Positions 15,719 through 24,364 of a stretch of 64,000 nt of DNA are shown here, one piece after another. The notes beneath the pieces are model-generated. The model saw only the letters and a list, made by a program, of their open reading frames with translations. It did no database searches and was not told the DNA's origin. Numbering within the stretch: the stretch's first letter is position 1; each line of letters begins with the position of its first letter. Source of the stretch: a virus; IMG/VR virus record IMGVR_UViG_3300025168_015970, positions 1 to 64,000 of that record. One strand, given 5' to 3'. The position numbers were made by a program, and so were the translations under genes.

Positions 15719-18376
15719 GTGTATAGAAACTTAGCATACATACCCAATCAGCGAGTCATGAGACTCTACACATGGGATGAAAATGGGGAGAGAATAGAAA
15801 CAGATTGCCCATATCAACCTTATTTTTATTATGAAACAAATTCAAATAGATATGATGGGGTGTCTTTATACGGTACTAAATTAAGAAAAGTCTTTGCTAA
15901 TAGTAATCTTGACCGCCGTAAAAAAATTGAAGATTTAAATGATCATAAAATTTATGAGAACATTACACCCTATCAACAGTTTTTAGTAGATAGGTTCTGG
16001 GAAGTAAATGAATCTAATGATTTTAGTAAATTTCCATTAAAGATATGGTTCTTTGATATTGAGACATATTCCCCCGACGAATTTCCAAAACCAGAGGAAG
16101 CTAGTCATATGATAAATGTAATCACTATATATGATACAGTAAAGGAAACGTATTATACATGGGGAATTAATCCATATACCCCTAAAACAGATGATGTTGT
16201 TTACGTACATTGTAAGAGTGAAGTTGAGCTGTTACAGAAATTTTTAGACTTTTATTGCAATGATCGCCCTGATATACTATCTGGGTGGAATAGTGAGATA
16301 TTTGATGTCCCGTATGTAATAAACCGGGTCAGAAATCTCTTAGGAGAAGATGCTACAAGACTGTTTTCTCCAGTCCATGACGAAATTATGAAGCCAATAT
16401 ACCAACGAGTGTATCGTGGTAATTTTGGTATGACAACTACGAAATATGTAGTAGAAGGGGTGTCTATGCTTGATTATCTCGATGTGTATAAAACCTTCAG
16501 CATGGGCATGAGAGACAGCTATAAGTTAGATAACATAGCTCATATAGAACTAGGAGAGAACAAGGTAGATATAGGAGAAACTAACCTTGCTACACTGTCT
16601 ATAGAGGATTGGGACAAGTTTGTTGATTACAATATACATGATGTTAGATTGCTAGTACGACTGGAAGCTAAGCTTATGTACATGGATCTTGCTCGTATGT
16701 TGTCTTATATTGGACTAACCCCGTTTAATGCGGCTTTAGGTACAATCAGCACTGTAAACGGTCGAGCAATCGTTGAAGCGCGAAAGCTAGATACCCCTAG
16801 AGTTATACCAACTTTTGTGAAAGGAGATGACCGCACCGGGAAATTTGAAGGGGCTTATGTTGGTGAACCGAAACGAGGGTTTCAGGAAAATGTTATATCT
16901 TTTGACGCTAACTCCCTGTACCCTAGTGTAATGGTAACTCTTAACTTGAGCCCAGAAACTAAAGTAGGTAGCATTGTCGGTACTGATAATGGTAAGGTGT
17001 TTGTAAAGACAGTCAATAACAAGGATATTGAAATGTCTTATGAAGACTTCAACAAATGGTGTGCAAAAAATGAGATTGCAGTCACTAGAGCAAAAAAACT
17101 TTTCTCTCAAAAAACCAAAGGTATCTTCCCTAGAATTACAGATCACTTCTATGATATACGAAAAGTAAAAAAACAAGAATGGAACGAAGCTAGGGAGGCT
17201 TTACATCAATTATCATTGAAATTAGAAAAAGAAACTGACAGTAAAGAGCGTATCAAAATAGAGCAAGATATGAAAGATATGCAATTCAAAATTGATCAGC
17301 TTTGGATTTGGCAGTTTACTTTAAAGATTCTTATTAACAGAATTTACGGCTATTTTGGCAATAAAATATCTCAAATGGGGGATGGAGACATCGCAAGATC
17401 AATTACGTTAACTGGTAGAGACGTAATTAAACAAAGTAATATAATTCTAAGAAACTATATTAAAAAGATTACCGGGATGTCTGATAAAGAATTGGATGGT
17501 AATGATCCAATCATATATAATGACACAGATAGCTCTTATTGTACTATAACCCCTATACTAAAACATCTAGGTATACCCTTACATGATAACAATAAAATAG
17601 ATGACCGAGTATATAAATTAGTACAAGATATTGAAGACGATTTAAACGTTCATATTGATAAATGGGCAAGAGATACCCTATTAACTAAGGATCCTAGGTT
17701 TGTTTTTAAGAGGGAGTCAATTTGTGACAAAGGTATATTTCTACAAAAGAAACGTTACGTGTTACATAAACTTGACGATGAAGGAGTAGTTTGCAATAAA
17801 TTTAAATACACCGGGGTAGAGGTAGTTAGAACCACTATGCCTAATGCAATCAAGCCATATGTTAAGAAAATTATTGAACATATGATTATGACTGAAAATC
17901 AAAATACTACTAACGAACTGTTTGAAGAGACGTATGAAATTTTTAAGTCCTTACCAATTAAAGATATTGCATTTGTGATGGGAGTTAAAGAATATGAGAA
18001 ATATAGCATATATACTAAAGATTGGCAGGTCAAAAAAGGAACACCGATTCACGTTAAGTCCTCTATATATTACAATAAACTTTTAGAGCATTATGGTATT
18101 GACAAGAAATATGAAAGTATTAGTTCAGGTGATAAAATCCGGTATTTTTATACTGTGACCCCTAATAAGTTTGGTTTAAATAGCTTAGGTTTTAAGTATG
18201 ACTTACCTCAAGAATTCGAACAAGACTTTAAAATAGACTACGAAAAAATGTTCGACAAGATTGTTTATAGCGTTATTGATAGGTTCTATGATAACGTGAA
18301 TTGGAAGTCCTTTAAACCTGGTCAAGCAGTAAATGTAGATTTATTTGATTTCTTTAAAGTAGATGTTGCAAATTAA
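15719..18376 (+). CDS. 43: Family B DNA polymerase gp43
   Basis: The 885-residue protein (T4 gp43 898 aa) has the 3'-5' exonuclease motif IWFFDIETYSPDE at about 108, polymerase motif A VISFDANSLYPSVM at about 391, motif B KILINRIYGYFGNK at about 536 and motif C IIYNDTDSSYC at about 600, with the active-site D-T-D present. It replicates the phage genome with clamp gp45 and loader gp44. The start is GTG: no in-frame ATG lies upstream, and MYRNLAYIPNQRVM matches the usual marine-phage N-terminus. The coding region is intact, with no intein or split. Confidence 0.96.
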   Translation: MYRNLAYIPNQRVMRLYTWDENGERIETDCPYQPYFYYETNSNRYDGVSLYGTKLRKVFANSNLDRRKKIEDLNDHKIYENITPYQQFLVDRFWEVNESNDFSKFPLKIWFFDIETYSPDEFPKPEEASHMINVITIYDTVKETYYTWGINPYTPKTDDVVYVHCKSEVELLQKFLDFYCNDRPDILSGWNSEIFDVPYVINRVRNLLGEDATRLFSPVHDEIMKPIYQRVYRGNFGMTTTKYVVEGVSMLDYLDVYKTFSMGMRDSYKLDNIAHIELGENKVDIGETNLATLSIEDWDKFVDYNIHDVRLLVRLEAKLMYMDLARMLSYIGLTPFNAALGTISTVNGRAIVEARKLDTPRVIPTFVKGDDRTGKFEGAYVGEPKRGFQENVISFDANSLYPSVMVTLNLSPETKVGSIVGTDNGKVFVKTVNNKDIEMSYEDFNKWCAKNEIAVTRAKKLFSQKTKGIFPRITDHFYDIRKVKKQEWNEAREALHQLSLKLEKETDSKERIKIEQDMKDMQFKIDQLWIWQFTLKILINRIYGYFGNKISQMGDGDIARSITLTGRDVIKQSNIILRNYIKKITGMSDKELDGNDPIIYNDTDSSYCTITPILKHLGIPLHDNNKIDDRVYKLVQDIEDDLNVHIDKWARDTLLTKDPRFVFKRESICDKGIFLQKKRYVLHKLDDEGVVCNKFKYTGVEVVRTTMPNAIKPYVKKIIEHMIMTENQNTTNELFEETYEIFKSLPIKDIAFVMGVKEYEKYSIYTKDWQVKKGTPIHVKSSIYYNKLLEHYGIDKKYESISSGDKIRYFYTVTPNKFGLNSLGFKYDLPQEFEQDFKIDYEKMFDKIVYSVIDRFYDNVNWKSFKPGQAVNVDLFDFFKVDVAN

Positions 18377-18393
18377 TTTCAATCATCTATAAT
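18366..18393 (+). promoter_or_regulatory. Sigma70-like promoter before the gp43-uvsX spacer gene
   Basis: TTGCAA (18366-18371), 16-nt spacer, TATAAT (18388-18393), 6 nt to the ATG at 18400. It overlaps the last codons of gp43 and probably drives the 18400 gene, uvsX and queC. Confidence 0.65.
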
Positions 18394-18399
18394 ACTTGC

Positions 18400-18756
18400 A
18401 TGGACATTATCACATACATTGATAGTATAGGTAGGACATGTTTCGGAGAACTAGAGTCTCGTACGAAGAACTCTATTAAAGTTAAATCACCCGCTATGAT
18501 TATGGTGACTCCTAACGACGCTGCGAACATGAAGGTAGACGTTATGCCTCTATTTTTTACAGAATTCTCTAACGGAAAACCACCGGTTTTTATTTATAAA
18601 GACCCTCAATTCGTAGAGGTAGAAATTGAGATTTCTGAGAAAATCTTACAGCATTATTATGCAAAGATAAACACTACAGAGGAACCAAACCCTGCAGGGG
18701 TAACTGAAGCCCTTGAGGAAGAAGTACCTGAAGTAACATTATTCGAAGAGAAATAA
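18400..18756 (+). CDS. Conserved marine-phage protein between gp43 and uvsX
   Basis: The 118-residue protein begins MDIITYIDSIGRTCFGELE. A small protein of this type (IGR motif, strand-rich, acidic tail) commonly sits between gp43 and uvsX in marine T4-like phages, from memory. The last 35 residues are acidic (EEPNPAGVTEALEEEVPEVTLFEEK). The function is unknown. Its stop is 2 bp before uvsX, so it is co-transcribed with the recombinase. The IGR opening and strand-rich middle suggest a small beta-barrel, which is a guess. Confidence 0.6.
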   Translation: MDIITYIDSIGRTCFGELESRTKNSIKVKSPAMIMVTPNDAANMKVDVMPLFFTEFSNGKPPVFIYKDPQFVEVEIEISEKILQHYYAKINTTEEPNPAGVTEALEEEVPEVTLFEEK

Positions 18757-18758
18757 TT

Positions 18759-19847
18759 ATGTCATCTCTCGCTGATAAAGCTTTTGCTAAATTACAAAAG
18801 TTAAATTCAAACGCTACTACTCTCGAAAATAATACACTTAGTAACGTAACTGAGTGGATTGATACAGGTTGTTTAGTATTAAACTCTATAGTATCAGGTT
18901 CTATATATGGAGGGGTACCTAAAGGTAGAATTACCATTTTTGCTGGAGATTCCGGTTGTGGTAAAACGTTTATTTTAAATAAAATTTTAGCAAACGCTCA
19001 GCGAATGGGTATGATACCTATTATTTTTGACACTGAAATAGCTGTTGAAAATGAAGGAGCAGAAAACGTCGGCTTAGATACATCTAACGTAAAATATGTA
19101 CCGGTCGATACTGTAGAAAATTGTCGTAATCAGATTATGACATTTTTAGATGAAGTAGAAAAAGAACCAGAACTACATGGTAAATTTATTATTTCAATAG
19201 ACTCTTTAGGCAATTTAGCATCAGAAAAAGAAATAAATGATGCTCATGCTAATAAGGGCGCCATGGATATGGGTTTAAGAGCTAAGCAGCTGAAGTCCAT
19301 GATGCGTATCATTACTTTTAAAGCAGCCGTGACTGGTACAACAGTTATATGCAGTAATCATACTTATGCGAATCCCGCAGCATTACATCCTACCTTAGTT
19401 AAGTCTCAAGCTGGTGGCTCGGGGCCTATATACATGGCGTCTATATTAGTTCAAATGGCAGCTAAGAAAGAAAAAACTGATGCATCTAACGATGAGGATG
19501 AAGCTTTAACTGAAAGCAGAAATTACTCAGGAGTTACTCTCCGTATGCTTACAGTAAAAAATAGATTCATTCCAGCATTCTTACAAGGGGAAGCTTATTT
19601 AAATTTTAAAACTGGTCTAGATAAATATTCTGGTTTAAAAGATATTGCAGTTGCTCATGGGATTGTTCAACAAAATGGTTCTACCTATAGCATGGGAGAT
19701 AAAAAATTAGGTTATTATAAGAATTGGCGCAATGACGAAGAGACGTGGAAAAATATCTTACCTAAGTTAGAATCTTCTATAAGTGAAAAGTACCGATACG
19801 GTAAGTCCTTAGATAAATCTGCTATATTAGAACAAGATGAAGAGTAA
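18759..19847 (+). CDS. uvsX: UvsX RecA-like recombinase
   Basis: The 362-residue protein has the RecA core: Walker A GDSGCGKTFIL at about 67-77, the Walker B-like FIISIDSLGNLAS at about 148, and NHTYANPAALHPT followed by the glycine-rich QAGGSG (loop L2 region). UvsX catalyses strand exchange on gp32/UvsY-prepared ssDNA. Length is close to T4 UvsX (391 aa). Its last 11 bases overlap queC, an unusual linkage of recombination to preQ0 synthesis that suggests co-expression early in infection. Confidence 0.93.
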   Translation: MSSLADKAFAKLQKLNSNATTLENNTLSNVTEWIDTGCLVLNSIVSGSIYGGVPKGRITIFAGDSGCGKTFILNKILANAQRMGMIPIIFDTEIAVENEGAENVGLDTSNVKYVPVDTVENCRNQIMTFLDEVEKEPELHGKFIISIDSLGNLASEKEINDAHANKGAMDMGLRAKQLKSMMRIITFKAAVTGTTVICSNHTYANPAALHPTLVKSQAGGSGPIYMASILVQMAAKKEKTDASNDEDEALTESRNYSGVTLRMLTVKNRFIPAFLQGEAYLNFKTGLDKYSGLKDIAVAHGIVQQNGSTYSMGDKKLGYYKNWRNDEETWKNILPKLESSISEKYRYGKSLDKSAILEQDEE

Positions 19848-20526
19848 AGCTGTAGTACCTATTTCAGGTGGTTTAGATAGTTCCGTAATATTAAGTTTTG
19901 CTGCTGAAAAGCATGATGATATATATGCAATAACTTATGACTACGGTCAAAAGCACAATAAAGAATTATTATATGCAGGTCTTCAAATTGATTATTATGA
20001 TAATATTGAAGAGCATAACATAATTGATTTACCGTTTTTTAAAAATCTAGCTCCAACCTCTTCTCTTACAAATAATAATATACCTGTTGCTCATGCGCGA
20101 GATGTATTAGGAGACGCTCAGACTGTAAACTATGTTCCCTTTCGTAATATGATGATGTTATCTATTGCGTGTTCATATGCAGAGGCGGTAGGAGCGGAGA
20201 CTGTATATCATGGATCTGCTTTGGTAGATAGTCAGGCTGGTTATTGGGATGGTAGTAGTGAGTTCTTACAAAAGATAAATGAGACAACTTCTTTAAATAG
20301 AAAGCATTTAGTAAAAGTTGAAGCCCCTTTAATTAATTTATCAAAAGCAGCAATTGTTGAGCTTGGTATAGATAATAAAGTTAACTTTGAAGATACGTGG
20401 ACTTGTTATGAAGGAAAAGATAAGGCGTGTGGTTATTGTACAGCTTGTAGTTCTCGTATACAAGGCTTTTTAGAAAATAATCTTAAAGACCCGGTAGAAT
20501 ATTCAAGAACGGATATTCCATGGTAA
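19837..20526 (+). CDS. queC: 7-cyano-7-deazaguanine (preQ0) synthase
   Basis: A 229-residue QueC: PP-loop SGGLDSS at 10-16, YDYGQKHNKEL, VPFRNMMMLS, HGSALVDSQAGYWDGS, and zinc cysteines C190, C198, C201, C204 (CX7CX2CX2C). QueC uses ATP and ammonia to convert 7-carboxy-7-deazaguanine to preQ0, completing the route begun by FolE, QueD and QueE. It starts inside the uvsX 3' end, and the class II amidotransferase gene follows 15 bp after its stop. In phage 9g and in archaea a class II Gat domain is fused to QueC, and this adjacency looks like the unfused form. Confidence 0.92.
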   Translation: MKSKAVVPISGGLDSSVILSFAAEKHDDIYAITYDYGQKHNKELLYAGLQIDYYDNIEEHNIIDLPFFKNLAPTSSLTNNNIPVAHARDVLGDAQTVNYVPFRNMMMLSIACSYAEAVGAETVYHGSALVDSQAGYWDGSSEFLQKINETTSLNRKHLVKVEAPLINLSKAAIVELGIDNKVNFEDTWTCYEGKDKACGYCTACSSRIQGFLENNLKDPVEYSRTDIPW

Positions 20527-20529
20527 AAA

Positions 20530-20535
20530 TATAAT
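20530..20535 (+). promoter_or_regulatory. -10 box (TATAAT) before the Gat-like gene
   Basis: TATAAT followed by exactly 6 nt and the ATG at 20542, the same layout as folE and uvsY. No good -35 box is visible at the right distance, so this is a weaker call. Confidence 0.35.
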
Positions 20536-20541
20536 ATTAAT

Positions 20542-21177
20542 ATGTGCGGTATATTTGGATCAAATAATATAAAAACATTCAGGGAGTTATATAATAAAAA
20601 CTCAGAGAGAGGTAATTTTGTACGTAGCATTACTAAGTTATTTCTACCAAACACTAAACATAATGGTGTAAATGTAACAACAGAATACTCCCAAGACTTT
20701 AATAAGAGTATAGAAGAAGATGATTTATGTGTTTATTATCTTGGCCATGTTCAATCTCCAACAACAGAAGTAAGAGAGTTTAATACAGATACCTCTCACC
20801 CGTTTCAATTTAAAGATACATACATTGCTCATAATGGGGTATTAGAAAATTCTAACGAATTAAAAGAGAAATATGAGTTACCAGCAAATGATGTAGATAG
20901 TAGTATTATACCTTCTCTCATATATAGACTAGGTTATAAGGAAGCTCTATCTGCATTAAAAGGAACATTTGGTTGTTGGGCATATGATCAACAATTGGGA
21001 CAACTCCGTATATTTAGATCTGGTTCTACATTATGCCTGAGAGGTTCCTCTTTTAGTTCTGCTTATAAGCCTGATTATGAGAGAGTAGAACAAGGAGTTA
21101 TATACGAGTGTAATTTTAGTACTAATACGTTCTTTAAAGTAGATAGTTTTAGTAGTAACTCACCGTTCTTTTTATGA
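20542..21177 (+). CDS. Class II glutamine amidotransferase, Gat-like partner of QueC
   Basis: The 211-residue protein starts MCGIFGS, so removal of Met exposes the Cys nucleophile of Ntn-type glutamine amidotransferases. GHVQSPTTE, FQFKDTYIAHNGVLEN and NDVDSSIIPSLIYRLG match the glutamine-binding and core regions of GlmS/PurF N-domains, and there is no attached synthetase domain. Class II Gat domains are fused to QueC in Crenarchaeota and in phage 9g, where preQ0 is taken on to archaeosine-type 7-formamidino-7-deazaguanine. Placement directly after queC supports a free-standing version. An alternative is an amidotransferase for sugar amination, since glycan genes are also present. Confidence 0.75.
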   Translation: MCGIFGSNNIKTFRELYNKNSERGNFVRSITKLFLPNTKHNGVNVTTEYSQDFNKSIEEDDLCVYYLGHVQSPTTEVREFNTDTSHPFQFKDTYIAHNGVLENSNELKEKYELPANDVDSSIIPSLIYRLGYKEALSALKGTFGCWAYDQQLGQLRIFRSGSTLCLRGSSFSSAYKPDYERVEQGVIYECNFSTNTFFKVDSFSSNSPFFL

Positions 21178-21875
21178 AGACTTTAATCGCAACAGCTACC
21201 AAAGCGGGGGCGACAGAGTTCTCTAATACAAGGTTAGCAAAAAGTTTACAATATCATAAAGATAATACTATAACTAAGTTCGATTTAAAGGTTACATATA
21301 ATAATACTGCCGGTCTATGTTCTGTTTACAACAAATACTTGACCCCTAAATTTTTAGATAAGTATGATTGTATTTTGTTTGTACATGATGATATATCTAT
21401 AGATAGCTTATTCTTCCAAAAATGTATTCGTAATTTATTCAAAAAGGGTTTTGATGTTGTCGGATTAGCAGGCGGTAGTAATATACAAGTTAAAAAACCT
21501 GCTCTATGGCACTTGTTATGTAAACAAGAGTCTTTATCTGGAGTAGTATCTCATTATACTAATAAAGAGGACTACGGTCAGACAATATTCGGACAAGTAC
21601 CTAAAGAGGTAATTTTGCTTGATGGATTATTTTTAGCAGTAAGAACAAAATCTATAAAACAAACAAAAATAAAGTTTGATAGAAATATAACAGGCTTCCA
21701 TCATTATGACTTAAAATTCTGTTTAGATTGTCATTTAGCTGGTTTGCGTTTAACTACTGCCCCTATTCATGTAATACATGACTCCCCTGGCCTAACCCAA
21801 GTCACTGAAGACTATAGCAAATCAGAGGACTACTTCTATAATACTCTTGTCGAACATGCTAACAAGCGAAAATAA
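21174..21875 (+). CDS. Glycosyltransferase, GT2-like (StrF-type)
   Basis: The 233-residue protein has GT-A features: YDCILFVHDDI (DxD-like HDD) at about 62-72, GLAGGSNI, VILLDGLFLAVRTKSI and NITGFHHYDLKFCLDCHLAGLRL, which resemble the Glyco_tranf_2_5/StrF-like family seen in phages. It probably uses a nucleotide sugar to glycosylate an unknown acceptor. It overlaps the Gat-like gene by four bases, and the gp41 start lies inside its 3' end. DNA, a virion protein or a cell-surface glycan are all possible acceptors. Confidence 0.6.
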   Translation: MKTLIATATKAGATEFSNTRLAKSLQYHKDNTITKFDLKVTYNNTAGLCSVYNKYLTPKFLDKYDCILFVHDDISIDSLFFQKCIRNLFKKGFDVVGLAGGSNIQVKKPALWHLLCKQESLSGVVSHYTNKEDYGQTIFGQVPKEVILLDGLFLAVRTKSIKQTKIKFDRNITGFHHYDLKFCLDCHLAGLRLTTAPIHVIHDSPGLTQVTEDYSKSEDYFYNTLVEHANKRK

Positions 21876-23202
21876 TTACTTAGATATAGATCTTGATTAT
21901 TTAGAAAAGATAGTCTTTAAGAATTGTCTCGAAGATGATATTTACTTAAATTCTATTATTGATAATCTTAATTATAAGTTCTTTAAAAATAAGGACTTTC
22001 AACAGATTATTAAATTAATACAAGCTTTATATAAAAAGAATAGTAAGAGACCTACTCGTACTGAATTAGAATTATATTTAAATACTGATCAGTTAAAAGA
22101 TCATTATAGTAAAAGTAAAACTTTAATTAATGATATAGAGTCAGATTTAACTTCTGATGATTTATATTCGTATACTGAAAAATACTTACAAGAGCAAGCT
22201 GTATTTAATACCTTTTTAGATATTGTTGATAGTAAGGAAAGAGATGTAAAGAGTATTCACGAAAAGTTTAATAAGGCATGCAATATATCAATTACTACAA
22301 ATGTTGGGCATGATTATTTTAACGATCTAGAACAACATATAATAAACCTAACTACTAGAGAACATAAAATTAAAACCGGATGGGATTGGTTAGATGAAAG
22401 ATTAGGTGGAGGTTTCCTTGAAGATGGTCGTAGTATGTATGTATTTGCTGGTCCTACTAACGTAGGTAAGTCTATATTTTTAAGTAATATAGCTACTACT
22501 GCTGCAGCTGAAGGTAAAAATGTTTTAGTAGTCTCTCTTGAAATGTCTGAGATGATATACAGTAAACGAATTACTTCAAGACTTACTGGTTTACCTATAA
22601 ATCATTTAGACGAACATATTGAAAGCTTAAGAGAGAGTGTAGGTAAGTTTAAAATGCTTCACCCGCGCGCTAATATGATAATTAAAGAGTTTGCTCCTAA
22701 CTCTATTACTCCACCTCAATTAGAAGGGTTCATTAAAAAGCTTATTAATAAGGATTTTAAACCTGATATTATTGTATTAGATTATTTAAATTTAATGGCT
22801 AGTACTCATGGTAATAATTCATATGAAAGAATTAAAAGTATATCAGAGCAAGTACGAGCTATGTCTTATACATTCGAATGCCCTGTAATATCAGCTACTC
22901 AGGTTAATAGAACTGGGTATGGTAATAATGCAGGTGGACCTGGGCTAGAGTCTATTGGAGAGAGTTATGGTTTAGGAGCTACTGCAGACGCTATAATTAG
23001 TATATGGAGGACGGAAGAAGATGAAGAAGACAACGCTCTGCATATAGGTATTATTAAAAATCGCTTTGGTTCTAATACCGGTAGTACTCGTCTTGGTATA
23101 GATTATAATACTTTAACGCTAACCGAAAATAATGAATTAAATGTTAATGACGATATAAATGCAGCAGAGGATGATGCTGTACAATTCGGAAGAGTAGTGT
23201 AA
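21856..23202 (+). CDS. 41: Replicative DNA helicase gp41 (DnaB-like)
   Basis: A DnaB/RecA-fold helicase: Walker A GPTNVGKSIFLS, VLVVSLEMSEM, IIVLDYLNLMAS (Walker B) and SATQVNRTGYG (motif H3) follow the expected order, with an N-terminal helical domain of about 170 residues. It unwinds ahead of the replisome and pairs with primase gp61. I chose the ATG at 21856 (MLTSENNYL); a TTG nine bases upstream is an alternative. Length about 448 aa compares with 475 for T4. The start lies within the preceding glycosyltransferase gene. Confidence 0.92.
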   Translation: MLTSENNYLDIDLDYLEKIVFKNCLEDDIYLNSIIDNLNYKFFKNKDFQQIIKLIQALYKKNSKRPTRTELELYLNTDQLKDHYSKSKTLINDIESDLTSDDLYSYTEKYLQEQAVFNTFLDIVDSKERDVKSIHEKFNKACNISITTNVGHDYFNDLEQHIINLTTREHKIKTGWDWLDERLGGGFLEDGRSMYVFAGPTNVGKSIFLSNIATTAAAEGKNVLVVSLEMSEMIYSKRITSRLTGLPINHLDEHIESLRESVGKFKMLHPRANMIIKEFAPNSITPPQLEGFIKKLINKDFKPDIIVLDYLNLMASTHGNNSYERIKSISEQVRAMSYTFECPVISATQVNRTGYGNNAGGPGLESIGESYGLGATADAIISIWRTEEDEEDNALHIGIIKNRFGSNTGSTRLGIDYNTLTLTENNELNVNDDINAAEDDAVQFGRVV

Positions 23203-23205
23203 ATA
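23198..23205 (+). promoter_or_regulatory. Late-promoter-like box (TGTAAATA), 6 nt from ATG at 23212
   Basis: TGTAAATA overlaps the gp41 stop codon and is followed by six bases and the ATG of the DHH gene. Only a TAAATA core is conserved. Confidence 0.35.
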
Positions 23206-23211
23206 TATACA

Positions 23212-24096
23212 ATGGCTAAGGAGGAACTAATATTTACAGACTTAGACTTAGATGGGTGTTGTAGCTATCTTGTATATGCTTGGCATACTCAAACTAAACC
23301 TAAAGTCATAACATTAAAAGTTTCTTCTTTGCGAGAAAAGTTTTTAGCGTGGTTAAAAAAGAATAAAATTAGTGATTATAAACGTATATACTTTTTTGAC
23401 TTAGATACAACTGAAATAAAAGATCTTATAGATAAAAAGAATGTAACAATTTTTGATCATCATAAATCTCATGAAGAAGAATATAAAAATGCTACAGCTA
23501 TAATAGACAAAGAGTGTTCATCTTGTAGCAAGTTATTATATGCTCACTTTAAAGTAAACGCTAACTTAACAACTGAACAGAAAAAACTAGTTGCTCTTGT
23601 TAATGATTATGATTGTTATGAACTAAAATTTCCAGAAAGCAATAAATTAAATTTTTTGTTTTGGTATAAGAACGGAAATAAATTACAAAATTTCGTTCAA
23701 TATTTTGAGTCTGGTTTTCACGGATTTACAACTGAGCAAAATAAAATAATTAGCTTTCATTTTTATAAATTTAAAAAACTCAGAGAAGAAGTTGCGTTGT
23801 ATAAGTCTACCCTCACTATAGCTAAAAAAGAATATAAATTTATTAGTACATTTGCTAATGAATATGTAAATGATTTATGTCAGTACATTATTGATAATAA
23901 TGATTGTGATGTATGTTTAATGATAAATTTAAAAAACAATAGAGTATATTTGCGCAAAAACAGAAAGTGTGATCTTAACTTAGGAAAGTTTGCTAATAGA
24001 GTATGTGATGGTGGAGGACATGAGTATGCTGCTGGTGGAGAATTAAATGATAATGTTCTAGCTTTAAGTAAACAATTTACCCCGATAAATGGATAG
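23212..24096 (+). CDS. DHH-family phosphoesterase
   Basis: The 294-residue protein has DHH motifs: DLDLDGCCSYLV (motif I), IYFFDLDTT (motif II), VTIFDHHKSHE (DHH motif III) and a C-terminal DHHA1-type GGGHEYAAGG. Relatives include RecJ, NrnA-type nanoRNases/pApA phosphatases and GdpP domains. At this size, with DHH plus DHHA1, it fits a short-oligonucleotide or dinucleotide phosphodiesterase better than full RecJ. It lies between gp41 and the gp33/gp59/gp32 cluster. Roles could be primer recycling or removal of host signalling nucleotides; neither is shown. Confidence 0.75.
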   Translation: MAKEELIFTDLDLDGCCSYLVYAWHTQTKPKVITLKVSSLREKFLAWLKKNKISDYKRIYFFDLDTTEIKDLIDKKNVTIFDHHKSHEEEYKNATAIIDKECSSCSKLLYAHFKVNANLTTEQKKLVALVNDYDCYELKFPESNKLNFLFWYKNGNKLQNFVQYFESGFHGFTTEQNKIISFHFYKFKKLREEVALYKSTLTIAKKEYKFISTFANEYVNDLCQYIIDNNDCDVCLMINLKNNRVYLRKNRKCDLNLGKFANRVCDGGGHEYAAGGELNDNVLALSKQFTPING

Positions 24097-24364
24097 TCCG
24101 TATACAATTTTAGAGAAAAAAGATATAGTACATAAGTTTTTATCCTTATGTAGTTTTGTATCTATTTGCGAGAATAAGAAATTAAATCTCGCAAATGTTT
24201 TTTTATTAGTTTTAAAGGAAAAAAATTATAGAGATTTATTTAAGGAATCTCTTATAATAGATAGTAACTTTAATTTAGTGAAGCTATTTTTACAACATGA
24301 TCCTTACCTTTATAAAAGTAAGTATATTACAAAATTTTTAAAAAAACATACCCTTGATTTATGA
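24089..24364 (+). CDS. Small helical protein, candidate gp33 late co-activator
   Basis: The 91-residue protein has no motif identifiable with certainty. Synteny is suggestive: in T4 gene 33 lies directly upstream of 59 and 32, and this gene directly precedes gp59-like and gp32 with four-base overlaps. Its last residues (KKHTLDL) resemble the TNTLDFLL end of T4 gp33 that contacts the sliding clamp. gp33 bridges RNA polymerase and gp45 in late transcription; gp55 and gp45 are both present here. The assignment is tentative, resting on order and a short tail. Confidence 0.4.
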   Translation: MDSPYTILEKKDIVHKFLSLCSFVSICENKKLNLANVFLLVLKEKNYRDLFKESLIIDSNFNLVKLFLQHDPYLYKSKYITKFLKKHTLDL

